64,000 nucleotides of DNA, taken from the NCBI RefSeq assembly GCF_003590645.1, contig NZ_CP031834.1, forward strand, positions 2,914,501 to 2,978,500, read 5' to 3'. The position numbers and the translations under genes were made by a program. The notes beneath the pieces are model-generated. The model saw only the letters and a list, made by a program, of their open reading frames with translations, was not told the origin of the DNA and ran no database searches. Of the stretch, positions 9,100 to 18,387 are shown in pieces (the stretch's first letter is position 1; the number at the start of each line of letters is the position of its first letter). The DNA is from Mesorhizobium sp. DCY119. GTDB taxonomy: Bacteria > Pseudomonadota > Alphaproteobacteria > Rhizobiales > Rhizobiaceae.

Positions 9100-9143
9100 A
9101 GAATCCTCCCAGATGGCTTGGCGATTGATCGCGCCAGCTGCAA

Positions 9144-9161
9144 ATTTATAACGATATAAAT
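9144..9161. promoter_or_regulatory. LacI-type operator, copy 1
   Basis: ATTTATAACGATATAAAT is a near-perfect palindrome: 7-bp arms and a central CG, as in LacI-family operators. It begins 44 bp upstream of the binding-protein ATG. It also covers the likely -10 region of that gene's promoter. An identical copy lies at 9282-9299. Confidence 0.8.
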
Positions 9162-9175
9162 CCCATCCCTGTCAA
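9147..9175 (-). promoter_or_regulatory. Predicted sigma-70 promoter of the sugar operon
   Basis: On the minus strand a consensus TTGACA (9175-9170) is followed after 17 bases by GTTATA (9152-9147), a fair -10 box that falls inside operator copy 1. A repressor on that operator would block RNA polymerase directly. The -10 match is imperfect. Confidence 0.55.
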
Positions 9176-9281
9176 GGCATTCGTTCGATTGAGTTCGAAT
9201 GTTGGGACATCACATTGAAAAAACACCGTTTATTCACGATTGTCGAGATATCGAGAATCACTGTTCAGTGTATTGATTTCC

Positions 9282-9299
9282 ATTTATAACGATATAAAT
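9282..9299. promoter_or_regulatory. LacI-type operator, copy 2
   Basis: This is an exact second copy of the 18-base palindrome at 9144-9161, 138 bp away centre to centre. It lies 34 bp before the lacI-family start codon, suggesting that the regulator also controls itself. The spacing would allow a repression loop between the two sites. Confidence 0.78.
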
Positions 9300-9333
9300 T
9301 GGCCGGTTTTCGGCGCATCGAAAGGCTGAGACG

Positions 9334-10383
9334 ATGGACGGTGCCGACAGAAGCGGCAAACGCGACGCGGGCGACGGCACCACGGCCAAGCCGACGCTTC
9401 GCACGATCGCCGAGATAACGGGGCTCGCCGTCACCACCGTATCGCGTGCACTCGGCGGCGCGCCGCAGATCGCGCTCGAAACACGCGAGAAGGTGCAGCG
9501 GGTTGCCGAGGAGATCGGCTACCTGCCCGATCGCGCCGCGCAGCGCTTGCGCACCGGGCGCACCAACGTCATCTCGCTCGTGCTCGATCCGCACGACGAA
9601 ATCCTCGGCTTCGGCACGTCGCTGGTCAGCGGCCTGACAGCAGCGCTTCGCGGCACGCCCTACCATCTCGTCATCACGCCGCATTTCGCCAATGTGCCGA
9701 GCATCGACCCTATTCGGTACATCCTGCGCAACCGCATGGCAGACGGCATCATCTTCTCCCGCACCGAGCCTTTCGACGAGCGGGTGAAATTGCTTCTCGA
9801 ACATGGCTTCCCGTTCGTCTGCCACGGCCGCACCGAACTCGGCACCCCTCACCCCTATGTCGACTACGACAATTTCAGCTTCGCCTATGAGGCGACCAGA
9901 CGCCTGATCGAAAAGGGTCGCAAGCGGCTGGCAATCATCCTGCCGCCGCGCCGCTTCACATTCTTCCAGCATATCCAGTACGGCTTCATGCGGGCTGTGC
10001 GCGAAAGCGGCGTCGAATTCGAGATTGCCGAAGGCATCGACCTCGACAGCACGTCCGCCGATATCAAGGCGCAGGTGTTTGCGCGAATGGCACAACCCAA
10101 CCCGCCAGACGGTTATGTCTGCAGCGGTGAAGTGTCGGCGCTGGCAGTGATGGCAGCGCTGAGCGACCGCGGGCTCAAGCCCGGAACGGATGTCGGCATC
10201 GTTGCCAAGCAGACTTCCGGCCTGTTCAGCCTGATCCGCCCCCAGGTCGATACGATCTATGAGGATCTTGCCGATGCGGGCCTGCAGATGGGGCGCTTGC
10301 TTCTGGATGCCATCGGCGACCGCAATCTGGGCGAACTCCAATTGCTGCAGCAACCGAAGCTGAATTTCGGCAACGACGCCTGA
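9334..10383 (+). CDS. LacI-family transcriptional regulator of the sugar operon
   Basis: The 349-residue protein has an N-terminal LacI helix-turn-helix at about residues 21-75 (TLRTIAEITGLAVTTVSRAL, then the hinge region), followed by a periplasmic-binding-protein-like sensor domain (about 80-345). It is divergent from the sugar operon, with two identical palindromes in the 234-bp region between them, so repression of the operon and autoregulation are likely. The inducer is probably the imported sugar or an early product. It resembles AglR-type regulators of rhizobia in general build, but the neighbouring operon is not an alpha-glucoside operon. Confidence 0.92.
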   Translation: MDGADRSGKRDAGDGTTAKPTLRTIAEITGLAVTTVSRALGGAPQIALETREKVQRVAEEIGYLPDRAAQRLRTGRTNVISLVLDPHDEILGFGTSLVSGLTAALRGTPYHLVITPHFANVPSIDPIRYILRNRMADGIIFSRTEPFDERVKLLLEHGFPFVCHGRTELGTPHPYVDYDNFSFAYEATRRLIEKGRKRLAIILPPRRFTFFQHIQYGFMRAVRESGVEFEIAEGIDLDSTSADIKAQVFARMAQPNPPDGYVCSGEVSALAVMAALSDRGLKPGTDVGIVAKQTSGLFSLIRPQVDTIYEDLADAGLQMGRLLLDAIGDRNLGELQLLQQPKLNFGNDA

Positions 10384-10453
10384 TCTGTGGACAATGCGCG
10401 TGGGCATCGCAAGGCCCATGTCGGCAATATCGTCAACGCGCTAGCATCACTCC

Positions 10454-11278
10454 ATGCAGCCATCCAAAGACATTTCGCGCCTCATCGAAATCATGGCAGC
10501 GCTTCGCGCGCCGGTAACGGGGTGTCCGTGGGACATCGAGCAGAATTTCGAGACGATCGCCCCATACACGATCGAGGAAGCCTATGAGGTTGCCGACGCG
10601 ATCGCGCGGGCCGATCTCGACGATCTGCGCCAGGAACTCGGCGACCTGCTGCTGCAGGTTGTTTACCACGCGCAGATGGCCAATGAAGCCGGCGAATTCT
10701 CCTTCGGCGACGTCGTGGAGGCCATCACCACCAAGATGATACGGCGCCACCCGCATGTCTTCGGCGACGACAAGGCGCGCAGTGCCGGCATGGCCAAGGG
10801 CATGTGGGAGAAGATCAAGGCCGAAGAGAAGGCCGAGAAGCGCAATGCGCGGCTCGCCCGCGGGCTTGACGCGGAAGACCATGGCAGCGGCTTTCTCGAC
10901 GGCATTCCCGTCGCCTTCCCCGCGCTCACCCGCGCACTGAAGCTTCAGGAAAAGGCTGCGCGCGTCGGCTTCGACTGGGGTGAAGCCGGGCCGATCCTCG
11001 ACAAGATCGAGGAGGAAATCGGCGAGCTACGCGAGGCGATGGATAAGGCCGACGAAGCTTCGATCAAGGATGAATTCGGCGACGTGCTATTCGCGCTGGT
11101 CAATTTCGGCCGCCACCTGAAGATCGATTCAGAGGCTGCGCTCAGCGGAACCAATGAAAAATTCCGCAGCCGCTTCCATTACGTCGAGACTGCCCTGAAC
11201 GCATCGGGACGAAGCCTTGAGGCAGCCAGTCTGGAGGAAATGGAAGAGCTCTGGCAACAGGCGAAGAAAACGAAGTAA
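10454..11278 (+). CDS. mazG: Nucleoside triphosphate pyrophosphohydrolase MazG
   Basis: The 274-residue cytosolic enzyme has two MazG domains with their acidic metal-binding helices: EEAYEVADAI (near residue 36) and EEEIGELREAM (near residue 185). The N-terminal pattern GCPWDIEQNFETIAPYTIEE is diagnostic. MazG hydrolyses noncanonical or excess NTPs to NMP and pyrophosphate. It converges on hflX with six bases between the stop codons. No good ribosome binding site is visible before the ATG at 10454, and Met14 (10493) is an alternative, but the conserved N-terminus favours the longer form. Confidence 0.93.
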   Translation: MQPSKDISRLIEIMAALRAPVTGCPWDIEQNFETIAPYTIEEAYEVADAIARADLDDLRQELGDLLLQVVYHAQMANEAGEFSFGDVVEAITTKMIRRHPHVFGDDKARSAGMAKGMWEKIKAEEKAEKRNARLARGLDAEDHGSGFLDGIPVAFPALTRALKLQEKAARVGFDWGEAGPILDKIEEEIGELREAMDKADEASIKDEFGDVLFALVNFGRHLKIDSEAALSGTNEKFRSRFHYVETALNASGRSLEAASLEEMEELWQQAKKTK

Positions 11279-11284
11279 ACGCCG

Positions 11285-12679
11285 TTACCCGTTGTTTTTA
11301 CGCCGTAATCTGCTTTCGATCTCGTCGCGCGCGACAGCGGTGGCTTTCATCGAAATCGACACACTGCCGTCCTCATTGTCCGTCCGCTTGACGATGTCGC
11401 CATTGCGGTAAAGCCAATCGACCATGCCGAGCTGGCTCGGCGACAATGTCACATTCACCGGCTCCAGTTCTCCCGACAGCCGCTCTTCGATCAGTGCCGC
11501 AAGCGCGTCGATGCCCTCGCCGGTGATGGCGGAAATTGCGACGGGCGGAGCCGGCTTGCCGCTTGCGCTCTCGGCCAGCAGCCGTTCGCGATTGCCCTCG
11601 TCCAGCCTGTCGATCTTGTTCCAGACTTCGACGATGCGCTTGCTGTCAGCGGCGTCGACGCCCAGATCGACCAGAATATGCTCGACATCTTCCGCCTGCG
11701 CCGCCGTATCCGGATCGGATATGTCGCGCAGGTGGATGATCAGGTCGGCCTCGACCACCTCTTCCAGCGTGGCGCGAAACGCCGCGATCAGATGGGTCGG
11801 CAGATCGGAGATGAAGCCGACCGTATCGGACAGGATGATCGGCGTGCCATGTGGCAGTCGCACGCGCCGCAGCGTCGGATCGAGCGTCGCAAACAACATG
11901 TCCTCGGCAAGCACGCCTGCTCCGGTCAACCGGTTGAACAGCGTTGACTTGCCGGCATTGGTGTAGCCGACGATGGCGACAACCGGAAACGGCACCTTTT
12001 TGCGCTTGGCGCGGTGAAGGTCGCGGGTCCTGCGGACCGTCTCAAGCTCGCGTTTGAGCTTGATGATCTTTTCCTGCAGCGCGCGTCGGTCCGATTCGAT
12101 CTGCGTTTCGCCGGGGCCGCCGAGGAAGCCCGCGCCGCCGCGCTGGCGCTCAAGGTGGGTCCAGCTGCGAACCAGCCGGCCCTTCTGATAATTGAGATGG
12201 GCAAGCTCGACCTGCAGCGTGCCTTCCTTGGTGCGCGCCCGCCGGCCGAAGATTTCGAGGATCAGCCCGGTGCGGTCTAGCACCTTGGCGTTGGTCTCTT
12301 TTTCCAGGTTACGCTGCTGTACCGGCGTCAGCGGATGATCGACGATCACCAGATCCGCATGGGTTTCGCCAACGATTTCAGCGAGTTCTTCCACCTTGCC
12401 GCTGCCCAGCAGCGTTGCCGGGCGCGGATCGTTGACGGTGACGATGGCGGTGTGCACGGGATTTAGATCGATCGCGCGCGCCAGACCGACCGCTTCCTCC
12501 AGCCGCGCCTCGGCTGAGCGCGTCAGGCGCGGACGGTTCGAGTCCTCGTCATTGCGCTGCTGGCGTGAAAGCACCGGCACGATGACGACGGCGCTGGTCG
12601 GTTTTTCCGCAGTGGAGCGCTCCGAGCCATCAGCCCGTGATCTATGCGCCCCGTTGCCGGCGTGTTTTTCTTGAGCCAA
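11285..12679 (-). CDS. hflX: GTPase HflX
   Basis: The 464-residue protein has the HflX N-terminal domain, a glycine-rich linker (RGGAGFLGGPGETQIESDRR, about residues 180-199), and a G domain with P-loop GYTNAGKST (238-246), DTVGF switch region and NKID. HflX is a ribosome-associated GTPase that rescues or splits stalled 70S ribosomes. The start appears to be TTG at 12679-12677, directly after the hfq stop codon (TGA then TTG), so translation is probably coupled to hfq. The N-terminal 35 residues are charged and poorly conserved, so a later start cannot be excluded. Confidence 0.92.
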   Translation of the reverse strand: MAQEKHAGNGAHRSRADGSERSTAEKPTSAVVIVPVLSRQQRNDEDSNRPRLTRSAEARLEEAVGLARAIDLNPVHTAIVTVNDPRPATLLGSGKVEELAEIVGETHADLVIVDHPLTPVQQRNLEKETNAKVLDRTGLILEIFGRRARTKEGTLQVELAHLNYQKGRLVRSWTHLERQRGGAGFLGGPGETQIESDRRALQEKIIKLKRELETVRRTRDLHRAKRKKVPFPVVAIVGYTNAGKSTLFNRLTGAGVLAEDMLFATLDPTLRRVRLPHGTPIILSDTVGFISDLPTHLIAAFRATLEEVVEADLIIHLRDISDPDTAAQAEDVEHILVDLGVDAADSKRIVEVWNKIDRLDEGNRERLLAESASGKPAPPVAISAITGEGIDALAALIEERLSGELEPVNVTLSPSQLGMVDWLYRNGDIVKRTDNEDGSVSISMKATAVARDEIESRLRRKNNG

Positions 12680-12928
12680 TCAGGCGCCCTGGTTGCTTTC
12701 CTCACCATCGAACATCTGAACCGGCTGGCTCGGCATGATGGTGGAAATCGCATGTTTGTAGACGAGCTGGGAATGCCCGTCGCGGCGCAGCAACACACAG
12801 AAATTGTCGAACGACGTCACCACGCCGGTCAGCTTTACGCCGTTGATCAAAAAGATTGTAAGTGGGTTCTTGCTCTTCCGAACCGAGTTCAGGAATAGAT
12901 CCTGAAGATTTTGCGACCGTTCCGCCAT
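12680..12928 (-). CDS. hfq: RNA chaperone Hfq
   Basis: This 82-residue Sm-like protein begins [18 protein letters not shown] and shows the Sm1 region ([18 protein letters not shown]) and the Sm2 motif (YKHAISTI). It assembles as a ring hexamer that helps small RNAs pair with their targets. The frame is open upstream to 13027, but the conserved hfq start is the ATG at 12928. It is followed without a gap by hflX, the usual arrangement in proteobacteria. Confidence 0.97.
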   Translation of the reverse strand: MAERSQNLQDLFLNSVRKSKNPLTIFLINGVKLTGVVTSFDNFCVLLRRDGHSQLVYKHAISTIMPSQPVQMFDGEESNQGA

Positions 12929-13215
12929 TTTTCTTATCTTTCGCCGATCCCCCGTCGATTTGCGAGCCACTGCGCCAAAATAATTGACCCATGTCAAGCG
13001 CGCAAACCACCCCTTGTCGTAAGCCACGACAAGCGGAACGAGACATATTGAAGTAAATTCCTGCTAAGCCGTTATCAGCCTAACCTTTTTTCCGCAACGT
13101 CAAAAACACCTGATGCTGCGAAAGCACAGGCCATACCACCGAAGGTTGATCGCTACATTGCAAATTGCAACGATTTCAGAGCGTTTTTGCCGACATTGCC
13201 GATCGCCGGCAAACT

Positions 13216-14592
13216 TCAAAAAAATTCGAGGCTGACGCGAAACATCTGCTCCACATGCCGAACGGCGTCGGCGAGAGCGAAGATAACGACGCGATCCTTC
13301 GGCCTGATTCTCATCGCGCCGTTCGGCTTCAGCACCTGTCCGTCCCGATAGATGGCGCCGATGCGCATGCCATCCGGCAGGTCGAGATCGCGCAGATAGC
13401 CGCCGACGAGCGGCGAGGTTTCGAGCGCTTCGGCTTCGATGATCTCGGCAGCACCGCGCTGGACGCTGTGAACGGCGCGGATGCGGCCGCGCCGGACGTG
13501 CTGCAGCACGCGGGAGATCGTTATCGAGCCCGGATTGACGTAGGCGTCGATGCCGAGCGACTTGGTAAGATCCTGGTAGGCCGGATTGTTGATCAGAACC
13601 AGATTGGCCTTGCAGCCCAGCCGCTTGGCCATGACGCTCGACAGGATGTTGACCTGATCGTTGTTGGTCAGCGCGACCATCAGGTCGGCATCCTGGATGT
13701 CAGCCTCCAGCAGAAGCTTCTGGTCAAGCGCGCTGCCATTCAGCACAACCGTGCGCCGAAGCTGGTCGGCAACGGTGACGGCGCGTTCGCGCGAGGACTC
13801 GATGATCTTGATCTTGGTGCGGCTCTGGCGCTGCTCGATGGTCTTGGCGACATACAGGCCGATATTGCCGCCGCCGGCGATAACGATGCGCGTCGCCTCC
13901 TCCTCATCATGCCCGAAAAGGCCCAGGGTGCGGCGAACCTGATCCTTGGGCGTGACGACATAGGCGAGATCGCCCGGCAAAAGCTGGTCTGCCGAATGCG
14001 GTATGAACAGGTTCTGACCGCGGGTGACGCCAACCACGGTCGACAGCAGGTCGGGAAACAGCTCGCTCAACTGTGCCAGCGGCGTATGCACGACCGGGCA
14101 GTCCTCCAGGCATTCGATCGCCACCATCGCGATCTTGTTCTCGGCAAAGCGCACGACGTCAGTGGCACCCGGCAGCGCGATGCGGCGCAGCACCATTTCG
14201 CCGACTTCCATCTCCGGCGAGATGATCACGTCGATCGGCAGATGCTCGCGCGAAAACAGGTCCTGATAATGCGGCTTGAGATAGGATTGTGCGCGAATGC
14301 GGGCGATCTTCATCGGCACGTTGAACAATGCGTGAGCCACCTCGCAGGCGACGATGTTGACCTCATCGTGAAGCGTAACCGCGATGATCATGTCGGCGTT
14401 CTGCGCGCCGGCAGCTTCAAGCACTTCGGGGTGCGAGCCGTGCCCGACAAAGCCGCGCACGTCCAGCGTGTCGCGCACCGCCTGAATGAGTTCCGGCGCG
14501 GTATCGATGATCGAAACGTCGTTCTTCTCGGCGGCCAGGCGCTCGGCAATGCCGTAGCCGACCTGACCCGCACCGCAGATGATCACGCGCAT
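13216..14592 (-). CDS. trkA: Trk system potassium uptake protein TrkA
   Basis: The 458-residue peripheral membrane protein has two RCK repeats, each with a Rossmann nucleotide-binding core (CGAGQVGYGIAERLA at residue 6; IAGGGNIGLYVAKTIE at about 235) followed by a TrkA-C domain. It gates the TrkH/TrkG potassium channel by binding NAD(H) or ATP. It follows ntrX by 35 bp on the same strand, as in other rhizobia. The 287 bp between its stop and hfq contain no gene and probably hold the hfq promoter; I see no clear motif there. Confidence 0.95.
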   Translation of the reverse strand: MRVIICGAGQVGYGIAERLAAEKNDVSIIDTAPELIQAVRDTLDVRGFVGHGSHPEVLEAAGAQNADMIIAVTLHDEVNIVACEVAHALFNVPMKIARIRAQSYLKPHYQDLFSREHLPIDVIISPEMEVGEMVLRRIALPGATDVVRFAENKIAMVAIECLEDCPVVHTPLAQLSELFPDLLSTVVGVTRGQNLFIPHSADQLLPGDLAYVVTPKDQVRRTLGLFGHDEEEATRIVIAGGGNIGLYVAKTIEQRQSRTKIKIIESSRERAVTVADQLRRTVVLNGSALDQKLLLEADIQDADLMVALTNNDQVNILSSVMAKRLGCKANLVLINNPAYQDLTKSLGIDAYVNPGSITISRVLQHVRRGRIRAVHSVQRGAAEIIEAEALETSPLVGGYLRDLDLPDGMRIGAIYRDGQVLKPNGAMRIRPKDRVVIFALADAVRHVEQMFRVSLEFF

Positions 14593-14627
14593 TTAGCGCG
14601 CCAGCCGGTTTAGTGGATCGAACACGC

Positions 14628-15992
14628 TTAGACCCCGAGCGATTTGAGTTTTCGGTGAAGTGCCGATCGCTCCATACCAATGAACTCGGCCGTGCGCGAG
14701 ATGTTGCCGCCGAAACGGTTTATCTGCGCGATCAGATATTCCTTCTCGAACATTTCACGCGCTTCGCGCAGCGGCAGCGCCATGATGTGCTGGTCGGACT
14801 GATTGGGCGCCCGCGGCATGACGTCTCCGATCTCCGAAGGCAGGAGGTCGGCCGTAATCGGCGCGTCGACATCGTCTGCGCGAACCAGAATCATCAGGCG
14901 TTCGATGTTGTTGCGAAGCTGGCGCACATTGCCCGGCCAGTTGTGCGCCTGCAGCACCGCCATGGCGTCATCGCCGATGCGGCGCGGCTTGATGCCGGCC
15001 TGTCGCGCAATCTGCTTGATGAAGCCGTCGACCAGATAGGGAATGTCCTCGCGACGCTCGGCAAGGCCTGGCACATGGACCGGGACCACCGCCAGACGGT
15101 GATAGAGATCCTCTCGGAAGCGTCCCTCGGCGATCATGCCTTCGAGGTTCTGGGCGGTCGAGGAGATGATGCGCACGTCGACCTTGACGCGCTTGGTGCC
15201 CCCTACCCGCTCGAATTGCTGATCGACGAGCACGCGCAGGATCTTGCTCTGCGTTTCGCGCGGCATATCGGCCACTTCGTCGAGATACAGGATGCCGCGA
15301 TGGGCTTCCTCCAGCGCGCCCACCTTGCGCTCACCGCCGCCATTCGATTCCGTGCCGAACAGCTCGACCTCCATGCGTTCGGGCGTGATCGTTGCCGAAT
15401 TCACCGAAACGAACGGTCCGGTCTTGCGCGCTGAAAGCGCATGGATGGCGCGGGCCGCCTGCTCCTTGCCGGAACCCGAGGGGCCGATGATCATGACGCG
15501 GCTGTTGGTGGGCGCAACGCGCTCGATCGTCTGCCGCAACTGGCTCATGGCCGACGACATGCCGATCAGGTCGAAGGATTCGCCGCTGCGCATCTTCAGT
15601 TCGGAAACTTCGCGTTTGAGCTTCGATGTTTCGAGCGCGCGTTCGGCGATCAGGATCAGCCGGTCGGCCTTGAACGGCTTTTCGATGAAGTCATAGGCGC
15701 CGCGCCTTATCGCCGACACCGCGGTCTCGATATTGCCATGGCCCGATATCATCACGACCGGGAGGCTTGGGTGCATCACCTTGATCTGATCGAGCAAGGC
15801 CAGCCCGTCGAGGCGTGAACCCTGCAGCCAGATGTCGAGGAACACCAGCCTCGGCACGCGATCGGCGATAGACGCAAGTGCGCTGTCGGCATCGTGGGCC
15901 GTTCGGGTTTCATGACCCTCGTCGCTCAAAATTCCGGCGACAAGTTCGCGGATATCTTCTTCGTCATCGACGATGAGAATGTCAGACGCCAT
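14628..15992 (-). CDS. ntrX: Nitrogen assimilation response regulator NtrX
   Basis: The 454-residue protein has a receiver domain with phospho-acceptor Asp53 (FLDIWLQ), an AAA+ domain with Walker A GPSGSGKE, and a C-terminal Fis-type helix-turn-helix (FGGNISRTAEFIGMERSALHR, split across the last 30 residues). The sigma-54 contact motif GAFTGA is absent: the matching place reads ESNGGGERKVGALEE. It therefore probably does not activate sigma-54 promoters. It overlaps the end of ntrY by 11 bases. I start at the ATG at 15992 (MASDILIVDDEED), the conserved receiver start, not the longer frame. Confidence 0.95.
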   Translation of the reverse strand: MASDILIVDDEEDIRELVAGILSDEGHETRTAHDADSALASIADRVPRLVFLDIWLQGSRLDGLALLDQIKVMHPSLPVVMISGHGNIETAVSAIRRGAYDFIEKPFKADRLILIAERALETSKLKREVSELKMRSGESFDLIGMSSAMSQLRQTIERVAPTNSRVMIIGPSGSGKEQAARAIHALSARKTGPFVSVNSATITPERMEVELFGTESNGGGERKVGALEEAHRGILYLDEVADMPRETQSKILRVLVDQQFERVGGTKRVKVDVRIISSTAQNLEGMIAEGRFREDLYHRLAVVPVHVPGLAERREDIPYLVDGFIKQIARQAGIKPRRIGDDAMAVLQAHNWPGNVRQLRNNIERLMILVRADDVDAPITADLLPSEIGDVMPRAPNQSDQHIMALPLREAREMFEKEYLIAQINRFGGNISRTAEFIGMERSALHRKLKSLGV

Positions 15993-18267
15993 TATCGACC
16001 TTTTCAGTTTCTCGTTCGTTTTCAACGTTCCCGCCACCTTGCCCCTTAGCCGAAGCTTCGGTGGCGGAAGGAAGCAGAATGCTGATCATCGCGCCGCGCC
16101 CGCCGTGGAAATCGGCGGGTGCGTCATGAAGTTCCAATTGCCCGCCATGGTCCTCGATGATCTTCTTGACGATCGCGAGGCCAAGGCCGGTACCTTTTTC
16201 ACGTGTGGTCATATAGGGCTCGAGAAGCCGTTGGCGATTCTCGCGTGGCAGGCCCTTTCCGTTGTCGATCACGTCGACGCGAATCATCGCGCCCTGGCGC
16301 TGCGCCTGTATCCGGATGACCCCCGGTTCATTACCCTCCCGCTCCGTGGATTCGATCGCCTCAGCCGCATTCTTGATGACGTTGCCGAATGCCTGGGACA
16401 GAAGGCGGCTGTCGAAAGTGCCCTTCAGCGACTCGCTGCCGAAATCACGCTCGAAAGCGATATCGGAACGGCTGACCTCGACCAGGAAAGAGGCTTCATG
16501 CAGCGCCTCGCGCAGGTCGATGTTCCGCATTTCCGGTTTAGGCATGCGTGCGAAGGCGGAGAATTCGTCGACCATGCGGCCGATATCGCCGACCTGCCGG
16601 ATGATCGTGTCGGTGCACTGATCGAAAACCTCGCGATCCTCGGTGATGACCTTGCCGTAGCGGCGCTTGATGCGCTCGGCAGAGAGCTGGATCGGGGTCA
16701 GCGGGTTCTTGATTTCATGGGCGATGCGCCGCGCGACATCGGCCCAGGCAGATGTGCGCTGCGCCTGCATCAGGTCGGTAATGTCATCGACGGTCACGAC
16801 GTAGGATTTCTCGCCATGCTCGTTGTCGTCTTCTTCGATCGTCACCTGCACATTGAAGGTGCGCTCCGCGCCGGCGCGGTAGAACGTCACCTGCTCACGA
16901 TATGCAGGGCGGCCTGAGCTGCGGCAGATTTCGAATACGCGGCCGACATGCGGCAGAATGGCGGACAGGTTCTGACCCATCGAGGTTTCGGCCGATATCG
17001 CCAGCATGGTCTCGGCGGAGCGATTGACGATGGTCACGATGCCGTAAGGATCAACGCCGATGACGCCGGCCGTTACGCCGGACAGAACGGCTTCGGAAAA
17101 ACGCCGCCTCTCGTCCACCAGATCCTTGGCTTGCAGGATTTCGTTACGCTGCGACTTGAGCTGCAGGATCATCTTGTTGAACGTGTCACCCAGCGAGGCA
17201 ACATCGCCATCGGACTGACGCACCGGCACGGAAACATCGAGATTGCCTGTGGAGACGTCGTCGGCAGCACCGATCAACTGCCGGATCGGACGTACGAGGC
17301 GATCCGCGACCGCGATACCGGTCCAGATAGCCGACAGAACGACGATCAGCGTGAGCGACAGATAAGGAAGCGCGAGTGCTACCTGCGAGGTGCGGCGGTT
17401 TACTTCCAAGCCGCGATACTCGTCGGTGTTGGCGCGCACGATTTCCCGGGCCTTGATGACCTCCGGATCGACGAGGCGGATCGTGTAGAGGTAGACCCCT
17501 TCGATCTCCTTCAGCTTGATGATTGCCCCGACGATGTTGCGGGTGCGCGGCTCGATCATCTGCGGCGTTTCATTTGCCTCTGCCGCCGCTCCGGGCGGCG
17601 GCTCCGGCATGGGAAAATCGGCGGTCGTCTCCGCCGTCATCACAAACGATCCGTCCGCCTTGATCAGTGCCGCATGTGCCAGCGAACGGCCGGCGGCCTG
17701 CTGGCTCATGAAATTGCGAAAGCCTGTCCGGTCGAGGCTGTAGAGTGCTCTTGCATTGTCTAGGTCGTAGGCCATCGACAGCGTCGTGCCCATGAGATTG
17801 CGACCGTTTTCCAGGACATAGGCATCGGCGATCGAGAGCGAGGAATTGACGATCGTCTTGGTGCGGATTTCGAACCAGCGATCGAGGCCGATGTTCAACG
17901 TGATCGAAGCAATGATCGCCACCGCAAGTGCGGGCACCGCTGCAACCAGCGCGAACATCGTGACAATGCGCACATGAAGGCGTGACGCCGCCTTGCCGGT
18001 CCGCCGCGCATTGAGAATGCGGTGAACCTCGCGCACCACCAGCGCGGCAAGGAACAGGATGAACGCAGCATTGGCGCCAATGAGAATCAGCGTCGTCGTC
18101 GGATTGGGCGTGAGCGGGGTCGCACCGACCAGAATGGCGAACGACACTGCTGCGGTCAGCAGCGCGCCAACCACGGCTATGACGCCGGGCAAAGCCAGAA
18201 GCCGCCTGCCGTCTGCGCGCGCTGCCGGGAAGACAGATCGCGAGAATATTGAACTCTGAGTCGTCAT
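15982..18267 (-). CDS. ntrY: Nitrogen regulation sensor histidine kinase NtrY
   Basis: The 761-residue inner-membrane kinase has N-terminal membrane segments (LLALPGVIAVVGALLTAAVS and two more within about 110 residues), a periplasmic sensor region, another membrane segment before a HAMP domain (RLVRPIRQL), a PAS domain, the phospho-accepting H-box [20 protein letters not shown], and an ATPase domain ([30 protein letters not shown]). It phosphorylates NtrX. I start at the ATG at 18267; the frame is open to 18333, but that extension lies in the likely promoter region, where two direct repeats are found. Confidence 0.94.
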   Translation of the reverse strand: MTTQSSIFSRSVFPAARADGRRLLALPGVIAVVGALLTAAVSFAILVGATPLTPNPTTTLILIGANAAFILFLAALVVREVHRILNARRTGKAASRLHVRIVTMFALVAAVPALAVAIIASITLNIGLDRWFEIRTKTIVNSSLSIADAYVLENGRNLMGTTLSMAYDLDNARALYSLDRTGFRNFMSQQAAGRSLAHAALIKADGSFVMTAETTADFPMPEPPPGAAAEANETPQMIEPRTRNIVGAIIKLKEIEGVYLYTIRLVDPEVIKAREIVRANTDEYRGLEVNRRTSQVALALPYLSLTLIVVLSAIWTGIAVADRLVRPIRQLIGAADDVSTGNLDVSVPVRQSDGDVASLGDTFNKMILQLKSQRNEILQAKDLVDERRRFSEAVLSGVTAGVIGVDPYGIVTIVNRSAETMLAISAETSMGQNLSAILPHVGRVFEICRSSGRPAYREQVTFYRAGAERTFNVQVTIEEDDNEHGEKSYVVTVDDITDLMQAQRTSAWADVARRIAHEIKNPLTPIQLSAERIKRRYGKVITEDREVFDQCTDTIIRQVGDIGRMVDEFSAFARMPKPEMRNIDLREALHEASFLVEVSRSDIAFERDFGSESLKGTFDSRLLSQAFGNVIKNAAEAIESTEREGNEPGVIRIQAQRQGAMIRVDVIDNGKGLPRENRQRLLEPYMTTREKGTGLGLAIVKKIIEDHGGQLELHDAPADFHGGRGAMISILLPSATEASAKGQGGGNVENERETEKVDNGV

Positions 18268-18302
18268 GCCGCCGCTTGCAAAGCCTACAATTGCGTTGAA
18301 TC

Positions 18303-18331
18303 TATGCAACACATTGTGGCGATTATGCAAC
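18303..18331. promoter_or_regulatory. Direct repeat TATGCAAC upstream of ntrY
   Basis: TATGCAAC occurs at 18303-18310 and again at 18324-18331, exactly 21 bases apart, two turns of the helix. It lies 36-64 bp upstream of the ntrY start, in the 120-bp gap after ntrC. This spacing suits a protein dimer or an activator; no regulator is identified. Confidence 0.45.
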
Positions 18332-18387
18332 AAAAGTGGCGGCAGTGGTAATGTTTGACGCGATTGCGGCGGAAATCCACCGCGAAA

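Noticed and set aside
13157-13171. TTGCAAATTGCAA motif downstream of trkA as a regulator site
   Set aside because: It is a simple self-complementary repeat lying far from the hfq start, with no second copy or known regulator.
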